A stretch of 64,000 nt of DNA from Abyssisolibacter fermentans (GTDB taxonomy: Bacteria; Bacillota; Clostridia; Tissierellales; MCWD3). The stretch is from contig NZ_LOHE01000055.1 in assembly GCF_001559865.1 (NCBI RefSeq), positions 1 through 64,000 on the forward strand. The letters are read 5' to 3'. The translations under genes were made by a program, and so were the position numbers. This document shows, piece after piece, positions 56,180-64,000 of this stretch (position 1 is its first letter; each line of letters opens with the position of its first letter). The notes under the pieces are model-generated. The model did not search any database and was not told where the DNA came from. It saw nothing but the letters and a program-made list of their open reading frames with translations.

Positions 56180-58729
56180 TTATTTAATCTGATTAGGCAA
56201 TATATCATCTGTATAAAACCCATCTATACCATACTTATAAAACTCCTCAAGCTCACTAACCTCATTAACTGTATGTGTATAAGAAAATACATTTACTTCA
56301 TCTAGCTTTTTAGGAAGCTGTGTCTTAGCTTTGTCTATAGGCATTGTAATCGCATAAACATCATGTCTTGTTACAAAATCTATTATCTGTTCATCACTAT
56401 AATTAGACATGTATAGTGTAAGAATGATATCTTTATAACCTAATTCCTGTACTTTTATATATTCTTCTATATGATATATCTGAGGTATAATATTATCCAA
56501 TACATCAGGATATTGTTCTTTAATTATTTTTAAGGCTTTAATATTATCTGCTTTTACATCAGTCACAATACGAGCATCTTTATGTTCTCTTAGCCACTTG
56601 GCTATATCCTCAATAGTAAGCTGATGCCATCCGTTCATCATTTTAAAGTTTTTGAATTCATCATAGCTGTATTTTTTTGACGTTTTCCCAAAAAACTTCT
56701 TAACAAACCCGTCCCAACTATGAAGACATACTAATTTTCCATCTGTTGTCCATTCAAAATCAACCTCTATTAGTCTATGTTGATTATCATAGCTTTTATT
56801 TAAGGCTTCCAAACAATTTGTATATGTATTACCATCTAACCTTCCACCTGCATGTGCTATTAATTTTTCTTTTTTTGCATTGCAATTTTCATAGTCTTTG
56901 TCATTTAGATTTAAATCTGATATTATTAAATTATTTTTTAGTATATAGTTTGATAAGTTTATCTGTTTTATAGCTTTTTCGTAGTCTTCTCTACAATTAT
57001 TGGTATCTACTATACTCTTATCATTATAATTCCAAGCATAGCTGTGAGAAAATATACCATCTCTGGACATATTAAAAATAATATTATCTTTTATAAAAGA
57101 TCCTTTAAGCATATATGTTTGCTGAGCTACAAAACCCTTGTTAGTATTAATTAAATCTTGCCCTAACATTATTCCTTTGCTATTATCTAAACCAAATAAA
57201 TTTAACATAGTAGGATAGAAATCTAATTGACTTCCAACTGTATCTATTTTATCCTTTATGTCTGAATTTGGTATATGTATAATAAGTGGTATTCTCATCA
57301 TTTCATCAAAATTATAATCAAACCCTAAATATTTTGTAAGATTAAGTTTATTTTCTTCGTCCATAGAAGATAATCCAAAATGATCTCCATATATTACAAT
57401 GACAGAATCCTCATACAACCCTTGTTTCTTTAAAGCTTCAATAAAATCCCCAATAGCTTCATCTACAAAATTTATAGATTGAAGATATCTACCAAACAGT
57501 GTATTTTTATGTTCTTCATTTAGCTTTATTTTTATAAGCTCCTTTGGCATATCATATGGATGATGACTGGAAAGCGTTATCAAGAAAGCGTAATATGGAT
57601 TTTTTAATTCTTTAAGATACTGTATAGATTGAGTCAAAAATTCTTTATCATTTACTCCAAAGCCTATTGGTTTCTTTGAAATATAGCCTTTAGCATCAAT
57701 AAATTTATCAAAGCCTTGCTTAGGATATGCCTGCAACCTATTCCAAAACTCTCCTTTATAACCATGCAAAGCAATCGTATTATATCCTTTATCCTTTAAC
57801 AACCATGGTAATCCATAATAATCATTACTGACATATTTAGTATATGTTTGACCATCCATAGCAGGATATAATGAATTATGAGTAGTAAATTCGGCATCAG
57901 ATGTATTTCCTCTACCAAGCAACTGATAATATCTATTAAAGTAGATGCTGTCATTATTTATCAATCTATTTAAATTCGGTGTAAGCTCTTGATTATTATA
58001 TTGCCTGCCAATAACAAAATTCTGTAGACTTTCTACCTGTATTACAATTAAATTTTTACCTTTTACAATTCCATTAAATTTATTATTTTTATTATTATTA
58101 TGTGAACCTTTTAATGCTTGAGTTAAATCAAAATTCTCCTCATTTCCAAATAAGCTTACAAATATATCATTGGCATGATAAGTAAACACCTCTTGTTTTC
58201 TTAAGCTTATTTCTTCACTAGATTTATCCACAACTACTATAAATAAGAACCAAATTATACACATTATAAGCACGGGATACTTAGATTTTTTCATATTATT
58301 ATAAAAATAGTACATTTTAACTTTTTTCTTATACTTAACTATTATATATGTAAATAGAAGTGGAATATCTAATAGCAATAAAAAATAAACAGGTTTTAAT
58401 AAATATTTAACGCTGCTTGTTACTGGACCTAATTGACCAATTTGCCTTAAAACTACAATAGAAGGCAACTGATTGAAATATTTAAAAAATACAACATCTG
58501 CAAATGTTACAAATGAAAAAATAGTATAAAATATTATAAACAAACAATCTCTATACTTTTCCTTCAATAAATCAAAAACCATAAAAACAGTCATAGTAAA
58601 TAAAACACCAGAAACTACAACAAATACATTAGTATTAAAATCAATAAACCTATAAAATATGCTTAATTTTAATGTAACAAGTAATAGAATAATCATCAAT
58701 TCTCTTGAAATATTTTTATATTTTTTCAT
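56180..58729 (-). CDS. LtaS-type sulfatase-fold phosphoglycerol transferase fused to a GDPD domain
   Basis: 849 residues from the ATG at 58729 (AAGGAGAAGG). Five N-terminal membrane helices, then an extracellular sulfatase domain (~residues 220-560) with GNTSDAEF, whose Thr276 is the expected catalytic nucleophile, and metal-site Glu233. Residues ~622-849 form a glycerophosphodiester phosphodiesterase-like domain (HAGGR..GNTYTN, EVDFEWTTDGKLVCLHSWDG). LtaS builds polyglycerolphosphate lipoteichoic acid from phosphatidylglycerol; GDPD enzymes cleave glycerophosphodiesters. One protein may thus both polymerise and trim or recycle the same polymer outside the cell. Confidence 0.9.
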   Translation of the reverse strand: MKKYKNISRELMIILLLVTLKLSIFYRFIDFNTNVFVVVSGVLFTMTVFMVFDLLKEKYRDCLFIIFYTIFSFVTFADVVFFKYFNQLPSIVVLRQIGQLGPVTSSVKYLLKPVYFLLLLDIPLLFTYIIVKYKKKVKMYYFYNNMKKSKYPVLIMCIIWFLFIVVVDKSSEEISLRKQEVFTYHANDIFVSLFGNEENFDLTQALKGSHNNNKNNKFNGIVKGKNLIVIQVESLQNFVIGRQYNNQELTPNLNRLINNDSIYFNRYYQLLGRGNTSDAEFTTHNSLYPAMDGQTYTKYVSNDYYGLPWLLKDKGYNTIALHGYKGEFWNRLQAYPKQGFDKFIDAKGYISKKPIGFGVNDKEFLTQSIQYLKELKNPYYAFLITLSSHHPYDMPKELIKIKLNEEHKNTLFGRYLQSINFVDEAIGDFIEALKKQGLYEDSVIVIYGDHFGLSSMDEENKLNLTKYLGFDYNFDEMMRIPLIIHIPNSDIKDKIDTVGSQLDFYPTMLNLFGLDNSKGIMLGQDLINTNKGFVAQQTYMLKGSFIKDNIIFNMSRDGIFSHSYAWNYNDKSIVDTNNCREDYEKAIKQINLSNYILKNNLIISDLNLNDKDYENCNAKKEKLIAHAGGRLDGNTYTNCLEALNKSYDNQHRLIEVDFEWTTDGKLVCLHSWDGFVKKFFGKTSKKYSYDEFKNFKMMNGWHQLTIEDIAKWLREHKDARIVTDVKADNIKALKIIKEQYPDVLDNIIPQIYHIEEYIKVQELGYKDIILTLYMSNYSDEQIIDFVTRHDVYAITMPIDKAKTQLPKKLDEVNVFSYTHTVNEVSELEEFYKYGIDGFYTDDILPNQIK

Positions 58730-58816
58730 ATACCTTCTCCTTGTTATTATCAAATTTTTAATAAAAACAACCTAGTATATAAATCTGCTAAACAAAAGAT
58801 GACATTGTTTTTTATT

Positions 58817-59668
58817 TTATTTCACTTTTAGAATTATTGATACTAACTCAGGTCTGTTCCATATTCTTTGAGGTACTAAGCTATTTCCTAATCCTCTTGA
58901 AACTATCATAAATGAATTACCTTTTTCATGAATTCCTTCTGAATATTTTGGAAAATAACCTTGATTTGGCGCAATAACACCTCCTATAAATGGTATACGA
59001 ACCTGTCCACCATGAGCATGTCCCGCTAAACTTAAATCAATATTGTATTCTGTATAAATATCAAAATTTTCAGGTCTATGCGTCAAAAGTATTTTAAAAT
59101 TTTTATCATGTTTTTCTATTGAAGAACTTAATTCTTTTCTAATTATATCTCTTAAAATATTCTCTTTGGTGTTTTGAATAGCATTAAAAGCAGGATCATC
59201 AATACCTATAATTGTTACATCACTAGAACACTTTTTTATCTCCAATGATTCATTACGAAGTACAACAACTCCTGCATTTATCAGTTTCTTTTCTAGAGAG
59301 TCAAACTTACCTGACCACCCTTCATGATTTCCATTAACATAGTATATAGGTATTTCATTCTTTAAACCATTAATCAGCGTCATGCTTTTTTCTTCATCAT
59401 ATCTTCTTCTATCAATTAAATCACCAGTTATTACTACAATATCAGGGTTCTCATTTTTTATTTTGTTTATCAATATTTCATTATTTTTTCCAAATACTTT
59501 ACTATGTAAATCTGAAATATGAATTATTTTAAATCCGTCAAATTCTAAAGGTATTTTAGTACTACTAACAATATGCTCACTTATAGTTATACAATTATTT
59601 TCAAAATACAAAAATACATATAAAACAGCTATTGCAACTAAACTAATAACTAATTTCCTGAATTTCAT
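58817..59668 (-). CDS. YkuE-like membrane-anchored metallophosphoesterase
   Basis: 283 residues. An N-terminal helix (VISLVAIAVLYVFLYF) anchors a calcineurin-like domain with all metal motifs in order: ISDLHS, TGDLID, GNHEG, LTHRP and AGHAHGGQ. The family hydrolyses phosphoesters at the membrane, for example in UDP-diacylglucosamine-type or cell-wall metabolism. The ATG follows TTGGAGATTATTA. It is 88 nt upstream of the LtaS-GDPD gene in the same direction, so a link to envelope polymer metabolism is plausible. Confidence 0.92.
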   Translation of the reverse strand: MKFRKLVISLVAIAVLYVFLYFENNCITISEHIVSSTKIPLEFDGFKIIHISDLHSKVFGKNNEILINKIKNENPDIVVITGDLIDRRRYDEEKSMTLINGLKNEIPIYYVNGNHEGWSGKFDSLEKKLINAGVVVLRNESLEIKKCSSDVTIIGIDDPAFNAIQNTKENILRDIIRKELSSSIEKHDKNFKILLTHRPENFDIYTEYNIDLSLAGHAHGGQVRIPFIGGVIAPNQGYFPKYSEGIHEKGNSFMIVSRGLGNSLVPQRIWNRPELVSIILKVK

Positions 59669-59700
59669 TAATAATCTCCAATCTTTACATATATCAAAAA

Positions 59701-59870
59701 CATAAATAGAAAACTAAAATCTATGACTTTAAGCAGACAACTAAAATCTCTGATTTTAAGCAGAGAACTAAAATCTCTGATTTTATGTGAATCGCTTACT
59801 CATTCAATGAATGAGTTTCTGATTTGCCGCTTACTCATTTTAAAATGAGTTTCAAAAATAAATATATTTA
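59701..59870. repeat. S-module repeat with three 27-bp tandem units
   Basis: Contains the S module in minus orientation (TTTTATGTGAATCGCTTACTCATTC landmarks TGTGAATCGCTTACTC) preceded by three units of 27 bp that start AACTAAAATCT at 59712, 59739 and 59766. A second GCTTACTCATTT..AAATGAG hairpin follows. Other copies have one or two units. It fills the gap between the phosphoesterase and UPF0178 genes. Confidence 0.7.
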
Positions 59871-59923
59871 ACCTAAATTATATTATACAATTATTACTAA
59901 TATAATACAAACATGTTAACACT

Positions 59924-60373
59924 TTATTTTTCTTTATTCATAACTTCTAAGCATAAATCTCTAAAAGCAATCTTGAATCTTTCATTATTTTCTTTCGTTC
60001 TCTTTTTATGTTTTCCACCTCTTTTACCCGCTCTTCTGTTTTCTTGTGATAGAAACCTTTCAAATAAAAGTCTGTCAATATTATTGCCATTATAAATCCT
60101 GCCATTTTGATTAATAGCATTTGCTTTTTTTGATAGAACAACAGCAGCAAGACCATAATCCTGTGTTACTACAATATCTCCTTCTGTTATATTATTCACA
60201 AGTACAATATCAACAGCATCTTTTCCTTTACCAACAATAACGACTTGAGAGTACGAATCATCTAAAGTATGGCTAGTATCTATATACATAATAACTTTAA
60301 TATCAAGTTTTTTTGCAATACTTACAATTTCTTTCTTAACAGGACATGCATCCGCATCAACTAAAATTTTCAA
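59924..60373 (-). CDS. UPF0178 (YaiI/YqxD) family protein
   Basis: 149 residues from a TTG start at 60373 with AGAGGTGATAGT. The frame could be read nine codons longer, but the family begins LKILVDADACPVK exactly here. VVTQDYGLAAVVLSKKA and GKRGGKHKKRTKEN are conserved. The fold is PIN/NYN-like with clustered Asp residues (DADA), suggesting a nuclease, but no activity is established to my knowledge. It is monocistronic. Confidence 0.92.
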   Translation of the reverse strand: MKILVDADACPVKKEIVSIAKKLDIKVIMYIDTSHTLDDSYSQVVIVGKGKDAVDIVLVNNITEGDIVVTQDYGLAAVVLSKKANAINQNGRIYNGNNIDRLLFERFLSQENRRAGKRGGKHKKRTKENNERFKIAFRDLCLEVMNKEK

Positions 60374-60520
60374 ACTATCACCTCTTACATATAATATCAC
60401 AATGATTATAAGTATTATACAATTTTTTAAATATGTTCTTTTATTAAATCCACTTATGATTTTTTGTTATAATATACTTATATAAACATTACAGGAAGAT
60501 AAAAGATGGAAAAAGCTTGA

Positions 60521-60577
60521 TTCTTCAAACAAAACAAGGACTATCCTAAAATTTAAGATAGTCCTGCCTTAGTTTGA
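60521..60577 (-). terminator. Intrinsic terminator of the serine hydrolase gene
   Basis: Core stem GGACTATC/GATAGTCC with TAAA/TTTA above it, extended outward by CAAGG/CCTTAG-like and TTCAAAC/GTTTGAA pairs. It lies about 40 nt past the stop. Confidence 0.75.
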
Positions 60578-60616
60578 AATTGTTATATGCTATATTTTGA
60601 ATTATATAAATATATC

Positions 60617-62257
60617 TTAATTTTGATTTTCTAAAAATGCTTCATAAACCATTGAAACTATGCTTCCGTAGCCTCCTGTTTGGAAAGCATCTCCAGCAAA
60701 TTTTCCATCTTTAATTGTTGAATGTTTCTTATTTGTAAGAAGAACTATAGCTAAATCATATTCTGGATCTATTATAGTTAATGTTCCTGTCCAACCTGTA
60801 TGTCCTATAGCTTGATTACTTGCATATGGTCCAAACATCCATACTTTACTCATATTTGCTGCTCTATTCCAACCTAATCCATATACATCATTATTGTATG
60901 ATGGTTTAGCAAATTGATCTCCTACATTTGCATCATAGACTTTTACGTTGCCATATCCGCCTTTATTTAATACAAGCTGACATAATACAGCTAAATCTTC
61001 ACTTGTTGAGAATAAGCCTGCATGACCTGAAACTCCACCCATGCTATAGAATGCTTTTTCATCATGAACTTCACCTTGTAATGTATATTTTCTTACATTT
61101 GGGAATTCTCTTGTATATCCTCTAGTATTACCAAACACCTCAGTTGCTGCACAAGCTTCTTTTTTAATACCTTTTTTAGTAGGATTATACATAGTTTTTT
61201 CTAAGCCTAACTCTTGATAGATGTTTTCTTCTACATATTGGTCTAATGGCTGACCAGTTACTTTTTCAACTAAAAACCCTAATGTCATAAAGCCTAAATC
61301 ACTATACTTTGTAACTTTTCCAATTTCATTTTTTAAAGGTGCTTTGCAAATTAACTCGAATGTTTTTTCTTTATCTTGTGAATAAAATTCTTCTCCTAAT
61401 GGGTTCCTTTTTTTATCTGTTGTATAGAATCTAATAGTTGAATCAAAACCTGAAGTATGTGTTAATAAGTGTCGAACCTTAATCTTTTCTTTATCATTGC
61501 CAGCAAATTCAGGGATATATGTACTTACATACTCCTCTAAATCTATTTTACCTTCACTAACTAATTTTTGAATAGCTAAGTTAGTAGCATACATTTTTGA
61601 ATTTGATGCTAAATCAAACATTGTATCTTTTTCCATTTTTTCTGGTTTGTCTAATGTTACCCCTTGTTCATACTTTTTCTTATATCCATAAGCAGTATTT
61701 TTAACTATTTTACCGTCTTTAACTACAAGTAAAACTGCTCCTGGAAATCCATTTTTTACTTCATCATTTATAAATTTGTCAATTTTTTTAAGTTTATCTT
61801 TGTCAAAGCCTACTGTTTCAGGATCAGCATATGAAAGTGTAGGATATCCTATTTTGACATTAATGTATGCGTTTTCAGGTTTAACACCTAATACTTTAAG
61901 AGTGTTTTCTCCATTTTTAGTATACTTGCTTATATCTACCTGAAAAGCTTCTTGATTTTTTAAATTACTAGGTGGAAACGAAACTTTTTCTCCATTTATG
62001 TATATTTTTGCATAAGTTGCACCATGACTTTCAAGCATCATAGTACCTTCATTCTCATAACCTTTGAATACTCTTCTACTTCTAGCTAAAACTCTACTAG
62101 TTGGATTTTCTTCAGGAAAACGATCAGAAAACTGTGAGACAAACGTTTGCTGTTTTTCAGAAAAAGCTACTAAGTTATTATCAGCACATAAACCAAATGA
62201 ACTAGTGAATAACATCACTACTACTACAAGCAATGCTGATATTTTTAATTTTTTCAT
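60617..62257 (-). CDS. Secreted beta-lactamase-fold serine hydrolase (class C/PBP4*-like)
   Basis: 546 residues from the ATG at 62257 (GGGAGGTATTATT). A signal peptide (LLVVVVMLFTSSFGLCA) is followed by a ~120-residue N-terminal beta domain and a beta-lactamase-related domain. Active-site motifs are SNSK (SxxK), KYSDLG (YxN position, with Asp instead of Asn) and HTGWTG (K/HTG). Relatives are esterases and D,D-peptidases such as YbbE/PbpX rather than true beta-lactamases. It should act outside the cell on peptidoglycan or esters. The replaced Asn makes resistance unlikely. Confidence 0.9.
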   Translation of the reverse strand: MKKLKISALLVVVVMLFTSSFGLCADNNLVAFSEKQQTFVSQFSDRFPEENPTSRVLARSRRVFKGYENEGTMMLESHGATYAKIYINGEKVSFPPSNLKNQEAFQVDISKYTKNGENTLKVLGVKPENAYINVKIGYPTLSYADPETVGFDKDKLKKIDKFINDEVKNGFPGAVLLVVKDGKIVKNTAYGYKKKYEQGVTLDKPEKMEKDTMFDLASNSKMYATNLAIQKLVSEGKIDLEEYVSTYIPEFAGNDKEKIKVRHLLTHTSGFDSTIRFYTTDKKRNPLGEEFYSQDKEKTFELICKAPLKNEIGKVTKYSDLGFMTLGFLVEKVTGQPLDQYVEENIYQELGLEKTMYNPTKKGIKKEACAATEVFGNTRGYTREFPNVRKYTLQGEVHDEKAFYSMGGVSGHAGLFSTSEDLAVLCQLVLNKGGYGNVKVYDANVGDQFAKPSYNNDVYGLGWNRAANMSKVWMFGPYASNQAIGHTGWTGTLTIIDPEYDLAIVLLTNKKHSTIKDGKFAGDAFQTGGYGSIVSMVYEAFLENQN

Positions 62258-62360
62258 AATAATACCTCCCTTTATTATTAAATACATTAAATTATGAAAT
62301 AATATTTCTTTATTTATATTATATTATGATATATTATTTCTTTCAAGCACAAAAAAATAA

Positions 62361-62405
62361 TTTGAATGTTTTTTAAAAAATTCCTTACACTAAAAAACAT
62401 TCAAA
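62361..62405 (-). terminator. Intrinsic terminator of the DEAD-box helicase gene
   Basis: Perfect 14-bp stem TTTGAATGTTTTTT/AAAAAACATTCAAA; on the minus strand it is followed by TTATTTTTTT. It lies about 100 nt past the helicase stop. Confidence 0.9.
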
Positions 62406-62498
62406 CCTATTTCGTATGTTAACTCATACTACTTTAACATCAAAAATAATTATTTTTATCAATGGAACTCATATTGAATGAGTTAAAATAATCAGTGA

Positions 62499-64000
62499 TT
62501 ATTTTTTATTTGCTGGTTCTATATTTATAGTTTTTCCCTTTATCCTATTATCTTTCATAGCATTCAATACTTTATTAGCATGAATTTTAGGAACTTCTAC
62601 AAAGGTAAATTTATCATATATATCTATAGCTCCAACCAAATCTCCCGGTAATCCTGATTCACCTGCAATTGCACCCAAAACATCTTTTGGTCTAACTTTT
62701 TGATTCTTACCAATATTTATAAACAGTCTTACCATTCCTGGTTCTGCTCCAGTATCCCCAAAATCTAATTCTTCTTCTTTTTCTTCTTGTTTATGCTGTC
62801 CCATAACTATTTTCAATAATGAAGCTGCTACATCTATAGTATTAAAATCATCTTCTACTATTTTTTCAACTATATTAATTTCTTTTCTTAGACTTTCATT
62901 TTCTATAATATTTTTAATTTGATTTAAAATAGTACTTGTTTTAGCTTCTTCTACATCACTAACTGATGGAGTTCTTTCTCTCTTTATTTTAGTTTTTGTA
63001 TACTTTTGGATATTTCTTAATTTGTACACCTCTTTGCCAGAAACAAATGTAAAAGCCTTTCCTTCTCTACCAGCTCTACCTGTTCTACCAATTCTGTGTA
63101 CATAGTATTCTTCATCTTGTGGAACATCAAAGTTAAATACTATCTCAACGTCATCTACATCTATACCTCTAGCTGCGACATCTGTTGCTACAAGTATTTC
63201 TATATCTCCATTCCTAAATAAATTCATAACTCTATCTCTTTGTCTTTGTTTCATGTCACCATGTAATTTATCAGAAAAATATCCTCTACTCTGAAGCTGA
63301 TCAGACACTTCATCTACTTTCATTTTAGTATTACAAAATACTAAAGCTAATTTAGGATTGTAAATGTCTATCAATCTTGATAATATCTCTAGTTTATTGT
63401 TCCTTTTCACTTCAAAATAGTACTGTTCAATGCTTGGTACTGTAAGCTTTTTATGTACCACTCTTACTGTTTCTGGATTTTTTTGATATTCTTTAGCTAT
63501 TTCTAATATAGCCTTTGGTATCGTAGCTGAGAATAAAATAGTTTGTCTTTTTTCTGGTGTATCTTTTAATATTGTCTCAATATCATCTTTGAAACCCATG
63601 TTTAACATCTCATCAGCTTCATCTAATACTACCATTTGTAAGTTACCAACTTTTAGTGTTCTTCTTCTCATATGATCTTGTATTCTTCCAGGAGTACCGA
63701 TTATGATTTGTGGGCTTTTCTTTAATGCATTTATTTGTCTTTGAATTGGTTGTCCACCATATATTGGTAATACTTTTGTATCATGTAGATATTTTGCCAT
63801 CTTTCTAATTTCTTCAGCCACTTGTATAACTAATTCTCTTGTTGGACAAATTACCATGCATTGCACGCTTTTATCTTTTGGATTTATTTTTTCTAAAATA
63901 GGTATTCCAAATGCGGCAGTCTTACCAGTACCTGTTTGAGCTTGCCCAGTAACATCTCTCCCTTCTAAAATAAAAGGTATTGCCTTTGTTTGAATTGGTG
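62499..64000 (-). CDS. DEAD-box RNA helicase with DbpA-type C-terminal domain (5' end outside window)
   Basis: About 500 codons are inside the window; the frame is open to the right edge and the N-terminus (Q-motif region) lies beyond it, though PIQTKAIPFILEGRD is visible at the edge. Motif I AQTGTGKT, Ia PTREL, II DEAD, III SAT, VI HRIGRTGRAG. The last ~75 residues (MVRLFINIGKNQKVRPKDVLGAI) are a DbpA RNA-binding domain, as in CshA/YxiN/DeaD relatives. It remodels structured RNA or ribosome precursors. A GTG at 63866 is not the real start, since coding continues upstream. Confidence 0.95.
   Translation of the reverse strand, partial: PIQTKAIPFILEGRDVTGQAQTGTGKTAAFGIPILEKINPKDKSVQCMVICPTRELVIQVAEEIRKMAKYLHDTKVLPIYGGQPIQRQINALKKSPQIIIGTPGRIQDHMRRRTLKVGNLQMVVLDEADEMLNMGFKDDIETILKDTPEKRQTILFSATIPKAILEIAKEYQKNPETVRVVHKKLTVPSIEQYYFEVKRNNKLEILSRLIDIYNPKLALVFCNTKMKVDEVSDQLQSRGYFSDKLHGDMKQRQRDRVMNLFRNGDIEILVATDVAARGIDVDDVEIVFNFDVPQDEEYYVHRIGRTGRAGREGKAFTFVSGKEVYKLRNIQKYTKTKIKRERTPSVSDVEEAKTSTILNQIKNIIENESLRKEINIVEKIVEDDFNTIDVAASLLKIVMGQHKQEEKEEELDFGDTGAEPGMVRLFINIGKNQKVRPKDVLGAIAGESGLPGDLVGAIDIYDKFTFVEVPKIHANKVLNAMKDNRIKGKTINIEPANKK

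Noticed and set aside
59947-60156. 69-codon minus-strand frame inside the UPF0178 gene
   Set aside because: Out-of-frame shadow of a well-conserved gene; no ribosome site.
1-64000. CRISPR arrays, tRNA/rRNA genes, prophage, transposase genes
   Set aside because: No direct-repeat/spacer array, no recognisable cloverleaf or rRNA stretch, and no integrase or transposase reading frame was found by eye.

Overview
The window comes from a low-GC, endospore-forming, strictly anaerobic Gram-positive bacterium of the Clostridia type. The evidence is AT-rich DNA with strong AGGAGG ribosome sites, an alpha/beta small acid-soluble spore protein, two tiny YjcZ-like spore membrane peptides, a SpoVD-like penicillin-binding protein, an oxygen-sensitive glycyl-radical enzyme with its activase, and many radical SAM enzymes. 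The species cannot be named from the sequence. No rRNA, tRNA, CRISPR array or prophage was seen.

Layout. 0.5-3.7 kb: an aldo/keto reductase with a ferredoxin tail and a membrane diguanylate cyclase. 3.8-8.8 kb: a metal-homeostasis island of feoA, a feoB split in two, a DtxR-family repressor, a MntP-like exporter, an SASP gene and ferritin, with matching palindromic operators upstream of feoA and ferritin. 8.9-15.8 kb: cell-wall and housekeeping genes (L,D-transpeptidase, 3-methyladenine glycosylase, TlpA-like lipoprotein, PBP2/SpoVD, ThpR, two paralogous unknowns). 15.9-18.1 kb: azlCD and a TrmB-type regulator behind a consensus promoter buried in a 20-bp-arm inverted repeat. 18.2-24.1 kb: YjjI/YjjW, a FAD oxidoreductase and a radical SAM DNA-repair pair. 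24.1-31.5 kb: three chemoreceptors, two of them a tandem duplication. 31.9-34.3 kb: an ABC exporter. 34.4-40.3 kb: tiny spore peptides, mnmA, a glycine riboswitch controlling an ACT-domain/UPF0210 pair, and a GH18-like protein that appears to have lost its catalytic Glu. 55.8-64 kb: a small membrane peptide, an LtaS-type sulfatase fused to a GDPD domain, a YkuE-like phosphoesterase, a UPF0178 protein, a serine hydrolase and a DEAD-box helicase cut by the window edge.

The most striking content is a single-strand block at 40.4-55.0 kb that looks like a RiPP (ribosomally made, modified peptide) pathway of a class I do not recognise. Transcription starts with a 55-residue peptide gene absent from ordinary ORF lists because of its size. 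Its N-terminus carries a YxxPx(M)xxxG leader motif and its middle is Ala/Gly/Val/Ile-rich. Then follow four paralogous B12-binding-type radical SAM proteins, a PqqD-like recognition domain, an M50-like membrane protease, a TldD/TldE protease pair, an alpha/beta hydrolase, a fifth radical SAM protein, a second PqqD-like protein, and an ABC transporter with two permeases. The inferred order of events is leader recognition by the PqqD proteins, modification of the hydrophobic core by up to five radical SAM enzymes, proteolytic trimming, and export or self-protection.

A dispersed family of short non-coding elements with ~16-bp terminal inverted repeats (MITE-like; two full copies of ~350-365 bp plus smaller or partial copies) occupies many intergenic gaps. 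It carries an internal module that is inverted between the two full copies.
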